Of a DNA stretch of 64,000 bases, positions 33,864 to 46,375 are shown in pieces (the first letter of the stretch is position 1; every line of letters starts with the position of its first letter). Origin of the DNA: Polymyxa betae (lineage: Eukaryota; Endomyxa; Phytomyxea; Plasmodiophorida; Plasmodiophoridae). The DNA lies in assembly GCA_003693705.1 (NCBI GenBank), contig RBZT01000261.1, positions 1-64,000 on the forward strand. Reading direction: 5' to 3'. Made by a program: the position numbers and the translations under genes. The notes under the pieces are model-generated. The model had not been told where the DNA came from. It did not search any database and was given only the letters and a program-made list of their open reading frames with translations.

Positions 33864-34125
33864 AGGCCATTAATCAAACAAATTGAGTTGAAAACAAATT
33901 CGGATTCTTGTCTCTGTCTGAAATCTGGAACAGAAAAACGATCACTTGGTACACACTGACAGACTGATCAGATGTCATTATCCTTTGTATCGTCGGAGTC
34001 AGAGTTATACTGGCCCGGCACCCGGTCTACTTTTGAACAGACCCTGCTTGCTGCTGGTATCGGCTCGTTGAGGAACTGAAGAATGAGGCTAGATGGAACT
34101 TATTTAAGCATCGCCATAACACAGA

Positions 34126-34998
34126 TTAGCCTTTATTTTTTTCAAGTGAAGCATGAATCAGGTCGTACAGCTCTCTGGCTTGACCAGATAACGAGCGATT
34201 GGCAAAGCCATGGATCGCATTAAAATCCAAAACGATATGCTCAGCTCCCGGTTGTGAACAAAACCCGCCAGCGATAGGCGGCTCTTGCTGAGGTTTTCGA
34301 TTTAGATTCCATTCCAGGACTGGAAAGAAAAAACTTACTTCATCAATGACTTTTGCAGCAGTCATCTTCTGTTGACTCTCTAAAATCGCTTCTTTCCTCA
34401 AGATCGCATCAGTTGCAGATGAATCAGTATAATCTTTATGGACAAAACAGCCGCAGAAGAAACAAGGACCTGATGAAACCAGTTCAGTTCAAAACATGAA
34501 AATCCTATAAGGAAGGCAACTTACCTTCCCCTTCAACAGTACAAAGAATTCGACCGCATGATAAACAATTTGAGAATACTTCATGCTGCGTTCCAAAGCA
34601 ATCACATGACGTCCTATCTGGAGCGACAACTTCAACTTAAAAATATTTCTTATACAACAAACCGTATGATTACTTCTATTTTGCTTTTTAGGTTTATTTG
34701 ACTGGACTTTTCGAATAACCAGTCCTTTACCACGATTAGGATCTTGGATATTTGAGTGCTGCTCTGCCTGCTTTTTCTTGCTGTGATGATGCTTTTTTTG
34801 GTACAAACGGTTAGCCAGTTCATCAATAAAATCAGGCGATTCGTCGCCAACTATTTCATTGCAGTAGGCCAGCAATTCGTCCCTATTGCCAATGGCGTAC
34901 AGGATATGGTCAGCGATTCCATCTACGTCGCTGAACCCCAGGATAGTCTGCAGCTGCATACAGATCCATTGCCGATGTTGAACCCGGGGATCTTCCAT
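34126..34998 (-). CDS. TRIP4: TRIP4/ASC-1-like zinc-finger protein
   Basis: Activating-signal-cointegrator-1 subunit; in animals part of the ASC-1 complex with the ASCC3 helicase, acting in transcription coactivation and rescue of collided ribosomes. Start MEDPRVQHRQWICMQLQTIL opens the N-terminal helical domain, followed by a Lys-rich linker. A 48-nt intron (donor GTAATC) joins to VVAPDRTSCDCFGTQHEVFS, and the C2HC5 finger follows: NCLSCGRILCTVEGE then GPCFFCGCFVHKDY. The C-terminal part includes EAILESQQKMTAAKVIDE and ends in YDLIHASLEKNKG. The C-terminal ASCH domain of animal TRIP4 is not seen, so this is the short form. Confidence 0.82.
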
Positions 34999-35381
34999 GA
35001 CAATTCACAATGCCGCTATAGCAAATCTGACAGCTCGCACAAATACGCAGCTGTGAAATGGCATTAAAAGATGAAAGCAAAGATGTGGCTCAGTGAGAAA
35101 CTCATTCAATCCGAAAAATGTCCCAAATTCGAAGATATAATCGGTACTAGACAAGTGGTACTGCTTAATGTCAAACCACTGCTCACCTCATTCCTGCGAT
35201 CCATTCTCAGATCACAGTATAGAAGCGCGTGGATTACATACTGGAGTGTTTCCATTGATGGATACTGTTCGATCGGAAGCTGCTATAGGCACGAGATCAG
35301 TCGTTGCCTGGATATCTTGTTGCTGTTGGGCAAAGGGTGAAGTGCTCGACTGGGTAGCGAGACCGTCTGGGTAGCCAGCCA
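34999..35381. other. divergent intergenic region, TRIP4 / NT-C2 gene
   Basis: Presumed bidirectional promoter of about 380 bases. Small plus-strand ORFs (from 35071 and 35168) show no recognisable protein and may be chance or uORFs. Nothing else is supported. Confidence 0.4.
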
Positions 35382-38300
35382 ATGGCTCGCCTGCTACGAC
35401 TTGCTAAGCATCATGGAGTGCAGCCAGATCATATAGACTTCAGTATTCAGATCCATTCATTGGAACTATCGACCAATATGGAAGATAGAGTCCAGGTCAT
35501 CATTAGTCGAGGATCGAAAGCCTGGCCTGGAGCCGTCGTATCTTCTGTTAGCAAAGATGGACATTGGCAGTTTCTCTGGAATTCGCCTATTCAGATCACT
35601 TCCAGTATGTTCCCTAGCAAAAAGGGTCCAAGAAAGTATGACGTCAAGGCTGCAAAGATTATATTTAAACGCATCACGAAGAATAGCGCGAAAACGTTTG
35701 GTGAAATTGAGCTTGATTTATCGGAATTCTGTGAAGCCGAACATAATAATCGATTGCAACGGCCGCTTCATAAATGCAGTGATAAATATGCTCAAGTTGA
35801 TTTTACAATCACGTCATTGATAAGCCAAAGAGATGTCAGTCCATCAATGATGTGAGTACTACGTTTTCACTCGTGAAGGCATCTCTGATCAAGTGTAAAC
35901 CCTTTCAGAGACGACGAATCGATGGCATTGACCCCGGAGCAGAGCCAGATTGAGAACGAGGCAGTTTATTCGTCTCAGTCGTTGGCTTCTGTCCAACAAG
36001 CGTTCACCAGACAAGAAAACGGATCGAACTTAGCCAGCAAGAAGCCTGAGGAACAGCCAAATTCTAACGATGGCAGCAAACAATCGACGCAATCTGTCCA
36101 GCTCCTAATCGCTTTGAAAGATGATAGTATTAGCAGATTACGGAAGAAGGTGGATGAACTAGAACTTATCAATAAGTCTGCAATGGGCTTAGTCAACCGT
36201 GTCAACGAACTCGAAGAGCAATTGAACAGCAAAACGAAAGCCTACGATCAGCTTAAGCTAAATTCGCTGATGATGGAAAAGCTGCTTGCAGACGCTAATG
36301 CTAAAGTGGAAGACTTGGTGAAAGACAGCGATTCTGATGATGAGAATGTCAAGGATGCTCTTACAGAAAATATCGGCCCTGCTCCTTCGGTAAGAATCGT
36401 GATTTTTCTTGACCCATCGCTGAAGGTTTAACAGAATGACGAACTGCTAAAGCTATCACAAGAGAAAGAGCAACTATTAGCTGAAATCGCTAACTCAAAG
36501 CTTGACATGGCTTCACTTGAGGAATCTTACCGAAAAGAAGTGGTTGGTAGCCCTTATTCCAGTGACTCTAGATTTAGACATTCTGCTTCTTCGCAAAGAT
36601 GTTTCCTGTTTTCTGCATGAACTGTGTATAGGTTCTTGGACTGATTATCGCGTAGGGCGACCTCAAGTCAGAGTTGAATCAGGCAAGGAATGAAAGGAAC
36701 GATGCTTCCAACAAGTTAAATGAAATTCAAAAGAGTAGCAAAGAATCTGAACTGATGGAAGCTCTTGAATTAGAAAAAGTGTCTTGTGAATCACTCAGAG
36801 GGATTATTCGTCTTTTACAAGAGAAGTCTACAGAGCAAGAAAGCATGCTCGTGAAATTGCATGAAAGTAGTGAGCAAGAGATTTCAAAGATGAAGGAAAA
36901 GCTCCTGCAACTCGAGCAGGAGAAGGAAGCAGCTTCTCAGGATGCAAAACTGTTGAAATGTGAGAACACCAGCATTAAGAATAGTTTGGAGCAAAGTGAG
37001 GTTGCTGCCAAACAATTACTGAGTGAGACTGATGAACTCAAACGATCAGTTTTGGTGGAGACTCAAAACTTGGAAAGGGCAAAGGAAGAATTTAAATCGA
37101 ATTTGGATTCGCTCACCTCTAGTAACAAAACGGATGCTGATCGTGCTTTAACTGAAGAACGTCGTCGTTTTGCGTTAAAGGTTGAAGAACTGTCAAGTCA
37201 AATCCGAACAAACAATGCTGTTATTGGCAACCTGAGGCAAAGCATAGTCCATCTCGAACATAAGCTTTCAGAAGCTGAAGAGACGATTAGAAACAACGCA
37301 TCAAATTCTGAGAGGCAGATGGCAATTGTTCGTGACGTCTCTGAATCTTATCATCAATCGGAATCCACTTTAAAGCAGCTGATCGCGTTTCAAAGCTCTT
37401 CTTCCGGTCTCCAGGATCAATTTGCTCTAATCGAGAAGCTGATGTCGGAAGCAACTTCTGTCGACATCAAGCGTCGGGATACAGAGCTAAACCAAAACGA
37501 GCTCATTCAAAGGTTAACAGAGAAGATCCAGGACCAAAGCAATGCTCTCTCAATATGTGAGCGCTACCGGTACGAATCACTCAAAGCGTATAAAGCCAAG
37601 ATGTCGACCATGATGGCGGAACATTTGTCCCAAATCGATAGCTTAAACAATCGCATTGCTGAATATCAGCAGATTATCAATCTGTCCAACAACAATGATC
37701 TTGGAGAAATCAATGCACTCAACAACCAAGTCGCCAGTCTAAAGCAGCAAATAATCAATGATAGGCACAGTATCATCTCAAGTCTAGGATCTGCTTCTTC
37801 GTCAGCTCAAGAGCTCAGCCATGATATCTGTGAACTTGTGCATTCATTTTACACTCGCGATTATCTTCCTTCTGAGAATACTACAATAGTTACTGAAGCA
37901 ACTAATGATGCGTTTTTCGTGATCTCATGTCTGCAAGCAAACAACGAAGCATTACAGCGGCTTCTTAATATCGAAACGGAGCGGTCAGTTATGCATCGCG
38001 ATCGCTTACAACGAAAAATGGGCTCTATGAGAGATGAAGTTGAGCATTTGGAGGCCAAAGTGTACGAAGGTTACAAAGAGGGACAACGACTTGAGGTTGG
38101 AGGATTTTATCGAATATTGCTGCTCAACTAATCGAGTATGTAGTCTGAAGTGGATAAATTTCGAAACCAATATGATGAAGCTCAATCCATCATTCGAACG
38201 TTGCAGCAAAAAGTCGATCTTATGGAGAAATCTGCTCTGGCAGACCAAGCTAAATTCAATCAGGTAATGGCTAAATATGAAAAAGCGTGCATTGAGCGAG

Positions 38301-41052
38301 ATCATATTATTCGTGATTTTATTGGTCAACAAATGGAATATTCTGATTTGTACGACCTGCACGTTCACAAACTCTCTTTGTCTGCAGCATCGCTACAAAC
38401 AGAAACTCAAATTGAAGATACATCATTGATAATATATTTGGACGATTTTAATTCAAGGCACGACCGGATAAAGAATGAGCTTGACACTATAAGATGCGGA
38501 TTGAACAATACTCTGGGCGCTTTCTTGGTAAGAGAAGAAGCCACTTGGGATTTGAATGTTGACAGATTCGTCTAGGCTAATCATCACCAACTGGCTTCCC
38601 GAAAAACTGAATTAGAGAAGCTGACGTCTTTTCTGGATTCTGAGCTAAAACGGGTTAATGGCGAAACTACTTCTTCGCAAAGTGCCCTCCAATCGACTGA
38701 AAATTTGCTTCATGAAGAACGCGATTCATCAAAGCACGCCCAGATGAGGATCCAGCAGTTGGAACAGACAACCGCCTCACAAGCTGCTGTTCTGTTTAAG
38801 TCTACTGCATTGCTCCATCTATATGATCACGAACGCGAACGATTCGTGCAAACTATAGAGAGTTTAGAAGCTGATGTCGCAGAACTTTCCACCTGTTTAA
38901 TCGGCCGGGAAGCTGTTTTATCATCTAATCTTCAGACAAAGGAGCTCGAGAGATGGCAGATTGTCGATCAACTTGATGCAATTTCTGAGCAGCAGCACAG
39001 ACATGACTGGAATTTGACTGGGTTGATGGGTGTCTGTTCCAATGAAAATCGCCAGCTACGACACGATATCAAGATGCAACAAAACAGGAACCAAAGACAT
39101 GTAGATGAACTTTACCAGAGTCTTATCACATCTCAAAAGGAGAAAGTCGATTCTGAGAAGCAATCCAATAATGTCATCATGCATTTGGAAAGTGATATCG
39201 AGCATTTGAAAGAGGAATTGGCTCAATCTCAGCAACATACAACTGATAACATCGACTCTATGAAAGCTCGAACTCAACTTGATATGAATAAGATTGCTGA
39301 ACTTCAATGCGAGCTTCAGAGACTAAACGAAGAGACAGACGCCCGTGTAGCTAGATACGAGAGCAGCATCGCTTCAAATGCAGAGGAGCTCAGACAGAAA
39401 TTCGAAAATTTTGAAAAATCCACGTTTGAGCTGAAAGTAACTCTTAAAGCAAAGGAGGACTTATTGGATGAGCTCCAAGGCGAATTGGATGACCAGCAGA
39501 AAGAAATCAACCAAATTCAAAGCGAGCTTTTGGAAGAACGATCACGCGGTGTGAGATTGCAAGAAGAATATCAAAACAAAATTCGCTTACAATCAGGAGA
39601 GTGGACAGCAAAAACACAAGAATATGAGAACCTGATTAATGGTTTAAGAGCGGCTTTACTGGAAAATGAATGCCTTATGAGGCAACTACAAACTGATCTT
39701 GGAGACCTGAAAATGGACATTGAAAGAGATCGATCCTGTATGGTTAAATTGCAGGAAGATAGAGATGCGACGATAGCTCAATATGAATGCCGACTTCGTC
39801 TACAGTCAGAAGAATGGACTACGAAATCGCAAAATCGTGAACATTCGCTATCTGTATTACGAACGGCGTTAAGAGACAATGAAGTTTTTGTGGAGAAGTT
39901 ACAAAATGATCAAACGAGTCAAGATGAGAAAATCAAAAATTATGAAATGTCGATAACTGGATTGAAAACGACCTTGGAACAGAAAGATCAGTTTGTGGAA
40001 AAACTGCAAAGCAATTTGATGAAACAAAATGAGATATTAGACCAGATGAAAGACGAAATTGAGAAAAGGATCAGCCATCAGGTCGATCGGTCAAACCGCC
40101 CTGCTATCTCGCTCTTTGTTTTTGTTGTTGTTATTTTGAAACCGTGACCAATTAAATACTTTGAGTTGAGCTTAATGGATTTTATTTTAGGTGGAATCTG
40201 AAAAGCAGCATCTCGAAGCCAAGCAGAGATTCGAAAAATTACTGGAACAATACGAGGTATGATAGGGTCGATTGTCAAGCAAAGGTTCATATTAACTCGC
40301 TCTCAAGGAAATTAAGCGCTCTAAAGAAGAACAAGATAGACGTATCGCACACTACGAGCAACAAGAGTTAGACAGGGTAACATTTTGATCAACGTACAGA
40401 TATCACACGACTTAACATCAAATAGAGGTCATCAAAGAGCGACCAGCTCACCGAATTAAGCAAAGCTCGATCGACCATCCAACAACTTGAATCGCAATTA
40501 GATGACTTAAGGAGCAATGATAATCAAGATATGTTGGTCACTAAGCAGAAGATTTCTGAATTGGAGCAAGAACTTTTAGTTTCACAGCAAAGCTTACAAG
40601 ATCAAATCCAAGAACTAAAGTCAGCCCATCAAAGTTCGGAAGAAGAACTGCATAAAGCTCGTTCGATAATTTCCGTTCTAGAGGAAGAGCTTCAGAATTG
40701 GAAGCAGCAAAGACAAGAACAAAACAGAGAGGTTCAAGCGGTTGAAGAAACCTTGACGCGGGCAAGATATCCTGATGCAGTACAAGCTGAACAAGTCGCA
40801 CCATGTTCAGATGATGGAAAAAGTCTGAGGCATTTGATATCTGAAAAAGATCAGGAAATCGAACGGCTACGAATGAGTTTTGAAGATATCCAAAAACTGA
40901 ATAAGCATCTGGAAGAGCGATTAGTGAATACCAACGTCCGCATGAGCCAGATGCAAGACGAGGAGAACCAGCTCGAGGAACAGATCAAGACGCTGGAAGC
41001 TGTCTTAGACGACGTTGTTAAACAGAAAACAATGCAGGTGAAGAAGAAATAA
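35382..41052 (+). CDS. NT-type C2 domain protein with very long coiled coil
   Basis: Residues 1 to about 155 form an N-terminal C2 (NT-C2) domain as in EEIG1/EHBP1-type proteins: HIDFSIQIHSLELSTN, VQVIISRGSKAWPGAVVS, WQFLWNSPIQITSS, KTFGEIELDLSEF. The rest, about 1,500 residues, is almost continuous coiled coil with heptads (for example KLLQLEQEKEAASQDAKLL, QIKTLEAVLDDVVKQK). Introns are near 35851-35909, 36389-36434, 36543-36661, 38096-38143, 38529-38576, 40080-40190, 40258-40311 and 40379-40428, all frame-keeping. It ends in KTMQVKKK. NT-C2 domains target membranes or cytoskeletal sites, so a membrane tether, golgin-like or centrosomal/basal-body scaffold is plausible; I cannot name an orthologue. 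Confidence 0.8.
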
Positions 41053-41168
41053 AACCTTCCAACATCTCTCTGAAGCGTCATTTCATTCGTTACGGCATTC
41101 GTCTGAAGAGCCCATGTAACAGAGTAGCGTAGATAGCGTCAGGAAGGAGGCCGGAGTCGGGGACCCCG

Positions 41169-41184
41169 TGACCCCATGGGGTCA
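41169..41184. promoter_or_regulatory. perfect 16-bp palindrome TGACCCCATGGGGTCA
   Basis: Self-complementary over all 16 bases, between the NT-C2 gene stop (41052) and the next tentative gene start (41260). Related sequences occur in two other intergenic spots (about 53838-53859 and 58244-58260). A dimeric transcription-factor site is possible; function is inference. Confidence 0.4.
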
Positions 41185-41259
41185 TGACTATCGGGAGGGG
41201 TGGCCTGTTGCGTAACGTCAATCATCTCGAAGATGGGCAGCAGACTGCTGGGCTGTTTG

Positions 41260-43179
41260 ATGACTCCATCACAGCCAGGTGGTGTCCCTGCTACACCCAA
41301 TACTCATTCGTCTGTACATTCGCGATCTGCCAGTGCCAAACAACCCAGTCCGACAGAACTCGGTCCTGCTGCCACCCAGCCATCGGTAACCGCTGATATT
41401 TCTGCCATGTAAATGTTCTGGGCTAAGGCAGCCTTAGCCGCATCCAAATAAACAAACTGCTCAGCTCCAGCAATCTCCTTGTCAAAATGTAACAGTTTAT
41501 AATTGCATACTTCTATGAATTCAATTGACATTTCTGCTTTAGAGCGATATCGTTAACAAAGCTAAAGATGAACAACGACAGATGAATGGTATCTTGGGCA
41601 AAAAAACGCACAGCATGTTTTCTGAAAGCACCAATAGGTGGGCCGCAATCGAAATCCCGAAATGCTTGCATACATTGCTGCGGTTGGCCTCCGCCTGCTT
41701 CTTTTTAATTGCTTGAAGTTAAACGACGCTTAGAGCGAAATCTTGAATGCACCGGATACCCAGGACCATGCGCCTTTTGCCTGTCGATGAAACCTGATTC
41801 ATTACAATGCACGTTTCCACTGAAGCGTAGCAGATCGGATCAACAGGGTGCTTATTTATCTGGAAGTATCTGCAGTGGTTTCGCTTTCTTTATCGCAATC
41901 TGAAGTTTCATTAAGATACGGTTTCGGCTGCCGCTGACGCTGAATCAGAAGATGACGAAGATGTTCCTGAAGAAGACCGCAAAAGATCCCGGTTTACTTC
42001 CCAAGTATTGACATGCTTTCACAGGCACTCTGGTTTTTGACATCGGATTCAGGTAAGCACCAAAAACCCTCTGAATGCGGTGCCAAGCTGTGTCATGGGC
42101 CCGCAACCCATCGACAAATGGAATGTGGATATGCTGATTCATATAACCATCAATCAGGTTTGATTAAGCATAGTTTCTGAATTTCTTTCAAATCAATGCG
42201 AGTAGGTGATCGACGACCTGAGGGCTAACCACTTCTTACGACCATCCGTTGCTACAGCGTCTTCTTTCAGAAACCAGGTGCATTTTCCTTCTGTGGAACC
42301 TAAGATGCTGTGTGAACACGGTTTGTAGTGCTATTATCGTCACTGGATTGCTGTTGGAGTAGCAACTTGGGTCACGACGTTGGGGCCTCTAAAAGCTGAC
42401 GCTGAATTTAATGAATTTGCCAAACTGTTCTCCGTATGTTGATCTTGTCAATTGGCTTGAGTTCTGACGGCCTTTCAGGCTCTCCAAGATGCAGGAACCC
42501 TTGAATCTGCTTGGAACTTAGATACTCTGGTGCTAAAGAAACTTTTCTGGCTTTCAGGTGCAGGTAGGATACCATACTCGGATCTTCGAACATTCACGTA
42601 GTTTCCCATAGGGTTTACAATACATGATCGAACTAAGAAATATTCTCCTCGAATGGTATTGCCTGAATTCTGCCTGCTCTTAATGTGGATGGGTCCTGCC
42701 GATATGACTGGCATTGTTTCTGCTTCTGATGCTGTTTGCATGATTTACAATTGGATCACGGCTTCGAAGGACAGGTTAAAAAATCAATCACTGACATGCA
42801 GAAGTGAATCTCAAATGCTGCTTGCAGAGTTTGTGTATTTCAAGGGCTGTGCTCACGGCAGTCGGCAATCAGCACGCTTCGCTTCAGCTCGTTCAATTGT
42901 GTCTACCACTTAAACGAAGGAAGAATGGAATGCGGGCGGGAGTTTCCAGCAGATTATCGCATCGAGTTTTTCTGCAGAAATCTTGTGTGTACAAGCGCTG
43001 TGAATCAAGCAGGTACTGTACATTTACTGAACGGTCTGGCTGCTTTTGCAACTGAATGCTCTGAAGGCCTGCTTGGGCCCGACAGGGGGCCTGCTGCATT
43101 TCGTCACGATCTTATGGTCGACATTACGAAAGTCAACGACCTTGCTGCTCCTTCAGTGACACCATGCCCCAAACAGTGA
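41260..43179 (+). CDS. tentative intron-rich gene with Zn2Cys6-like half cluster
   Basis: Several short plus-strand coding-like segments are linked by plausible GT-AG introns but the model is incomplete. Segments include MTPSQPGGVPATPNTHSSV, a Cys-rich KRRLERNLECTGYPGPC with AFCLSMKPDSLQCTF, an acidic SEDDEDVPEEDRKRSR, MGPQPIDKWNVDMLIHITIN spliced to VIDDLRANHFLRPSVATA, WNLDTLVLKKLFWLSGAG, and a C-terminal FCRNLVCTSAVNQAGTV to CPKQ. The pattern C-x6-C-x2-C-x9-C followed by a basic stretch resembles the second half of a Zn2Cys6 cluster, suggesting a fungal-type regulator. The first half of the cluster (ACIHC near 41675) is only weakly placed. It could also be two genes or a decaying one. Confidence 0.35.
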
Positions 43180-43339
43180 ACAATCAACTCTTCCTATTTA
43201 TCAGGACGTGCGTCCATTACAAATTGCTATTCTATTTATCAATATCATTCTCTCTATTCCCACACATATATTAATATTAAAGTATGGATTCGTTCACAAT
43301 CGATTCAATGCGGAATATATGTGACATATAATGCGACAA

Positions 43340-46025
43340 TTACTTGACAACTTTGGCCTTTTTACTCATTTTGTCTTGGGGGACTGCCTTGCTCTTGACA
43401 ACGTCGGAGAAATCCATGGTCCCATGAATGGCATTATTTACAGTGACGAACGAACGAGAAACTCCTTTCGGTATCAAAGGTTTCTCCAGTTCAGCCTTTA
43501 AAGCCTGCCGTAAGCTTTCTTGCTCTGACTGCAAAAGATCAATATAATTAGGACCAGCACAAACATCAGGAAGCAGTTTAACCGACCTCCTTTCTCTTTG
43601 CACTTCGATGATCGGTCATTTTCGGAGCCAGATCATCATCAAGGATGATATCCATCTCAGAAGCATTCTTCTCGAACCAGTTTCGCTGTGATTGCAGGTT
43701 GACATTCGCCGACATGAAAATTGATAAATAACAGTACCTCAGAGGAGGACTTCTTGGTGGATGAAAGCAGTTTATCAAGTCTGGATGCCAACTTTACACG
43801 CCTCTTGATCGGATCTAACATGTTTAACTCGACTGGAAACTCAGGGATCTGAGACACATCATTATCCGAGTAAAACCACACACAGCAAACACCAATACCT
43901 TATGCTTGAGATCCTGAACATGTCGGTTATAAGCAGTCATCTCATTGGGACTCACCAAAATCAAGCTGTTAACAATGCTTAAGGCCACCATCATGAAAAA
44001 GCAATTTCTGAGAGATTACCTGAACCCAGATGCAGACGCTCTTCCAGTTCTTCCAGACCGATGTACATAAACGTCAGAACTAGGTGACAGCTGTGAAAAG
44101 TCAGCAGAGGTTACTAAAGAAAGACGACTGCAAACCTGATAATGAATGACATTGTCAACATTAGGTACATCAATACCACGAGCTGCTACATCAGTACAAA
44201 TCAGAACACAGTTCGACATTGTCTTGAATCGATCCAGGTTTTTCAAGCGCTGTCGCTGTTGCATAGACGAATGCAGCGGATAGACCTGCGAAGGTGGATA
44301 TTGAGCGAAGGGAGAGGGATAGAGATGATCATGAGCTGTACCGGAAGTGATAGAAGGGAGAACAGACCATGGAAACGACGGACACTGGCGATGGAATTGG
44401 CAAATACGATCGTCCTGCCTGGATATTTATGAAGGAAATAATACACATAATAGTCCTTCTCTTCAGCCAGACATTGGATACGACCTTCAGTGATATCTGA
44501 AAGCAAACAGATTTGAATACCGGAAGAAAACACATGAAGCAAGAGAATCAGAAGGAAAGCAACGATAAACATCAACAGAATTGTGAAATCGCCAATAATG
44601 GATTTGCAGAGATCCATCCATTGTATAAATACACAGCGTAAATCAGTGAAAAACTGAAAGAAAACATTTTTGGAAACAATTCGCTGAACCGATTCGAAAG
44701 CAGCTTAATTGAGAGCGGAAACAGTTGCAAATGATGTTGGATCGTACTGGACGATGCCTTCATACTTACTTGATGCAACTCGCGTCTTGGTCGTGACATC
44801 GACAATCGCAGGTTTACCTCGGAAATTGATACGTCCGACCAGATCGTCTAACGAGGATCTCGCGGCCGCCCTGCACACACACGATCACCTTTAATCATCC
44901 GATCACGAAAACCCGCTCCAAATCATGCTCACCCAGTTCGTGCTGATTTCGGTTTCATTCTTGTATCAGCTGATGTCATGGTAGCCGATAGCAGGACGGT
45001 CTGAGGAGCGGCTCGTTGCCGGTCCAGTACGGCCAGGATGCGGTCCAGCTCCCGATAGCATCCCTGTGCTACCATACGATCTGCTTCATCAATAACCAGG
45101 AATTGTAGAGCGCTGAAATCCAGGGCGGCACCAAGATCAGGATCAGCGCCACCATCACCGATCAGATCCCAAATACGACCTGGAGTCGCTACCACGATCT
45201 CGGGACGCTTCATCAACAGACGTTTCTGTTTAGCGGCGGCCAGACCACCAACACATGATGCAATCTGCAATCAATAATGCATCAGCAATGCGATACATCG
45301 AACTTGAGCGATAAAGAATTCGATTCGAAAAAGAAAATCCGAAAAAGGTTTCGGAACCTGAATATTTGTGAATCGAGCAACAGCTTTAAGATGTTGAACG
45401 ATCTGGAGAGCTAATTCACGGGTCGGGCTCAGGACCAGGCCCAGAATCTTCCCAGGACGTGATGTCGTGGATAACGATCTCGATAACATCGGCAGACCAA
45501 ATGCCAACGTCTTTCCGGATCCCTAAAACATCAACAACGATCAGGGCGATGGAACGCGGGCAGCAAACAGGGAGCGAGGACCGTTTCAGCGGCGGCGATG
45601 GCGTCCTTTCTGAATCTAATGAGTGGATTTGCAAGACTTAATTGAATATGTGTTGGTTCATAAAATCCAAGTTCAGATAGACCACGAAGTAGACGTCGAT
45701 CTAGATCAAAAGGTAGCCATGATGCCATAACAGAATCATCAAAATCGTCATTCTCGACTTCAGCAATGGCGCCCAATAGTTCAGGGTCAGCGATGGGAAT
45801 GTCCTCGGCAGAGGATGGTTTCGATTGCGGTGATAATGATGATGATGGTTGTTGTATAGAATCAGGAGATGTTAAAGCACGGAATTGATCTCCTTTAATC
45901 TCATCTAATTGTATCATACCATGAAGTCCATCATCATCTGATATTAATGATAGATCTGCATTAACTGATGTCCATGGTAGGCTATCCCATGGACCGGGCG
46001 CTGGACGAGCTCGCTTTCGCCCCAT
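43340..46025 (-). CDS. DDX24: DEAD-box RNA helicase DDX24/MAK5
   Basis: ATP-dependent RNA helicase needed for 60S ribosome biogenesis in the nucleolus. Start [18 protein letters not shown]; acidic N-terminus, then [18 protein letters not shown], and the Q-motif phrase [10 protein letters not shown]. Motif [19 protein letters not shown] spans an intron (about 45582-45525). [14 protein letters not shown] (Ia), [11 protein letters not shown] (Ib), VIDEADRM (II) and LLSATMTS (III) follow. The C-terminal RecA lobe has [18 protein letters not shown] and [13 protein letters not shown] (VI). After the core comes the MAK5/DDX24-specific tail ([36 protein letters not shown]). Divergent from AHI1. Confidence 0.9.
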
Positions 46026-46072
46026 CAAAGAGAAATGAAATCCGCCACGGAGTCCGCCCTCATGTAGACCTC

Positions 46073-46220
46073 GGGGGGGGGGGGGGGAAAGGAAAAGGAA
46101 AAGAAAAAAGGAAAGAAAAAAAGAAATAGGAAAGAAAAAGAAAAGGGAAGGGAAAAAAAAAGGAAAAGTAAAGAAAAAGAAAAAGAAAAAAAGAGAANNG
46201 GGGGGGGGGGGGGGGGGGGG
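46073..46220. repeat. poly-G / polypurine tract with assembly gap
   Basis: A 15-base G run (46073-46087), a 110-base A/G-only-like tract (one T or two), two unknown bases (46198-46199) and a 21-base G run (46200-46220), all purine on the plus strand. It lies in the DDX24/AHI1 divergent spacer. The Ns and homopolymers suggest a sequencing or gap-closure artefact, so true length is unknown. Confidence 0.85.
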
Positions 46221-46260
46221 ACTCCGTATCATTTTGGCATTCAGAGGCACGTGCACGGGG

Positions 46261-46368
46261 GTAACGTTTGGTCCGATTATGATGTCATGTCCAGCATGTA
46301 ACGTGACATGAGTCGGGCGCAGCCCGGACCGTCAGTTCGCCACGTTACAGTGCCAGTCGGGTAACGTG
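46261..46368. promoter_or_regulatory. repeated GTAACGTG boxes upstream of AHI1
   Basis: GTAACGTG occurs at 46298-46305 and 46361-46368, its exact reverse complement CACGTTAC at 46341-46348, and a partial copy GTAACGTT at 46261-46268. The 46341-46368 pair is a perfect inverted repeat with a 12-base spacer, ending 8 bases before the AHI1 start codon. A shared factor site for the divergent promoter is likely; the factor is unknown. Confidence 0.5.
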
Positions 46369-46375
46369 CTGAATC

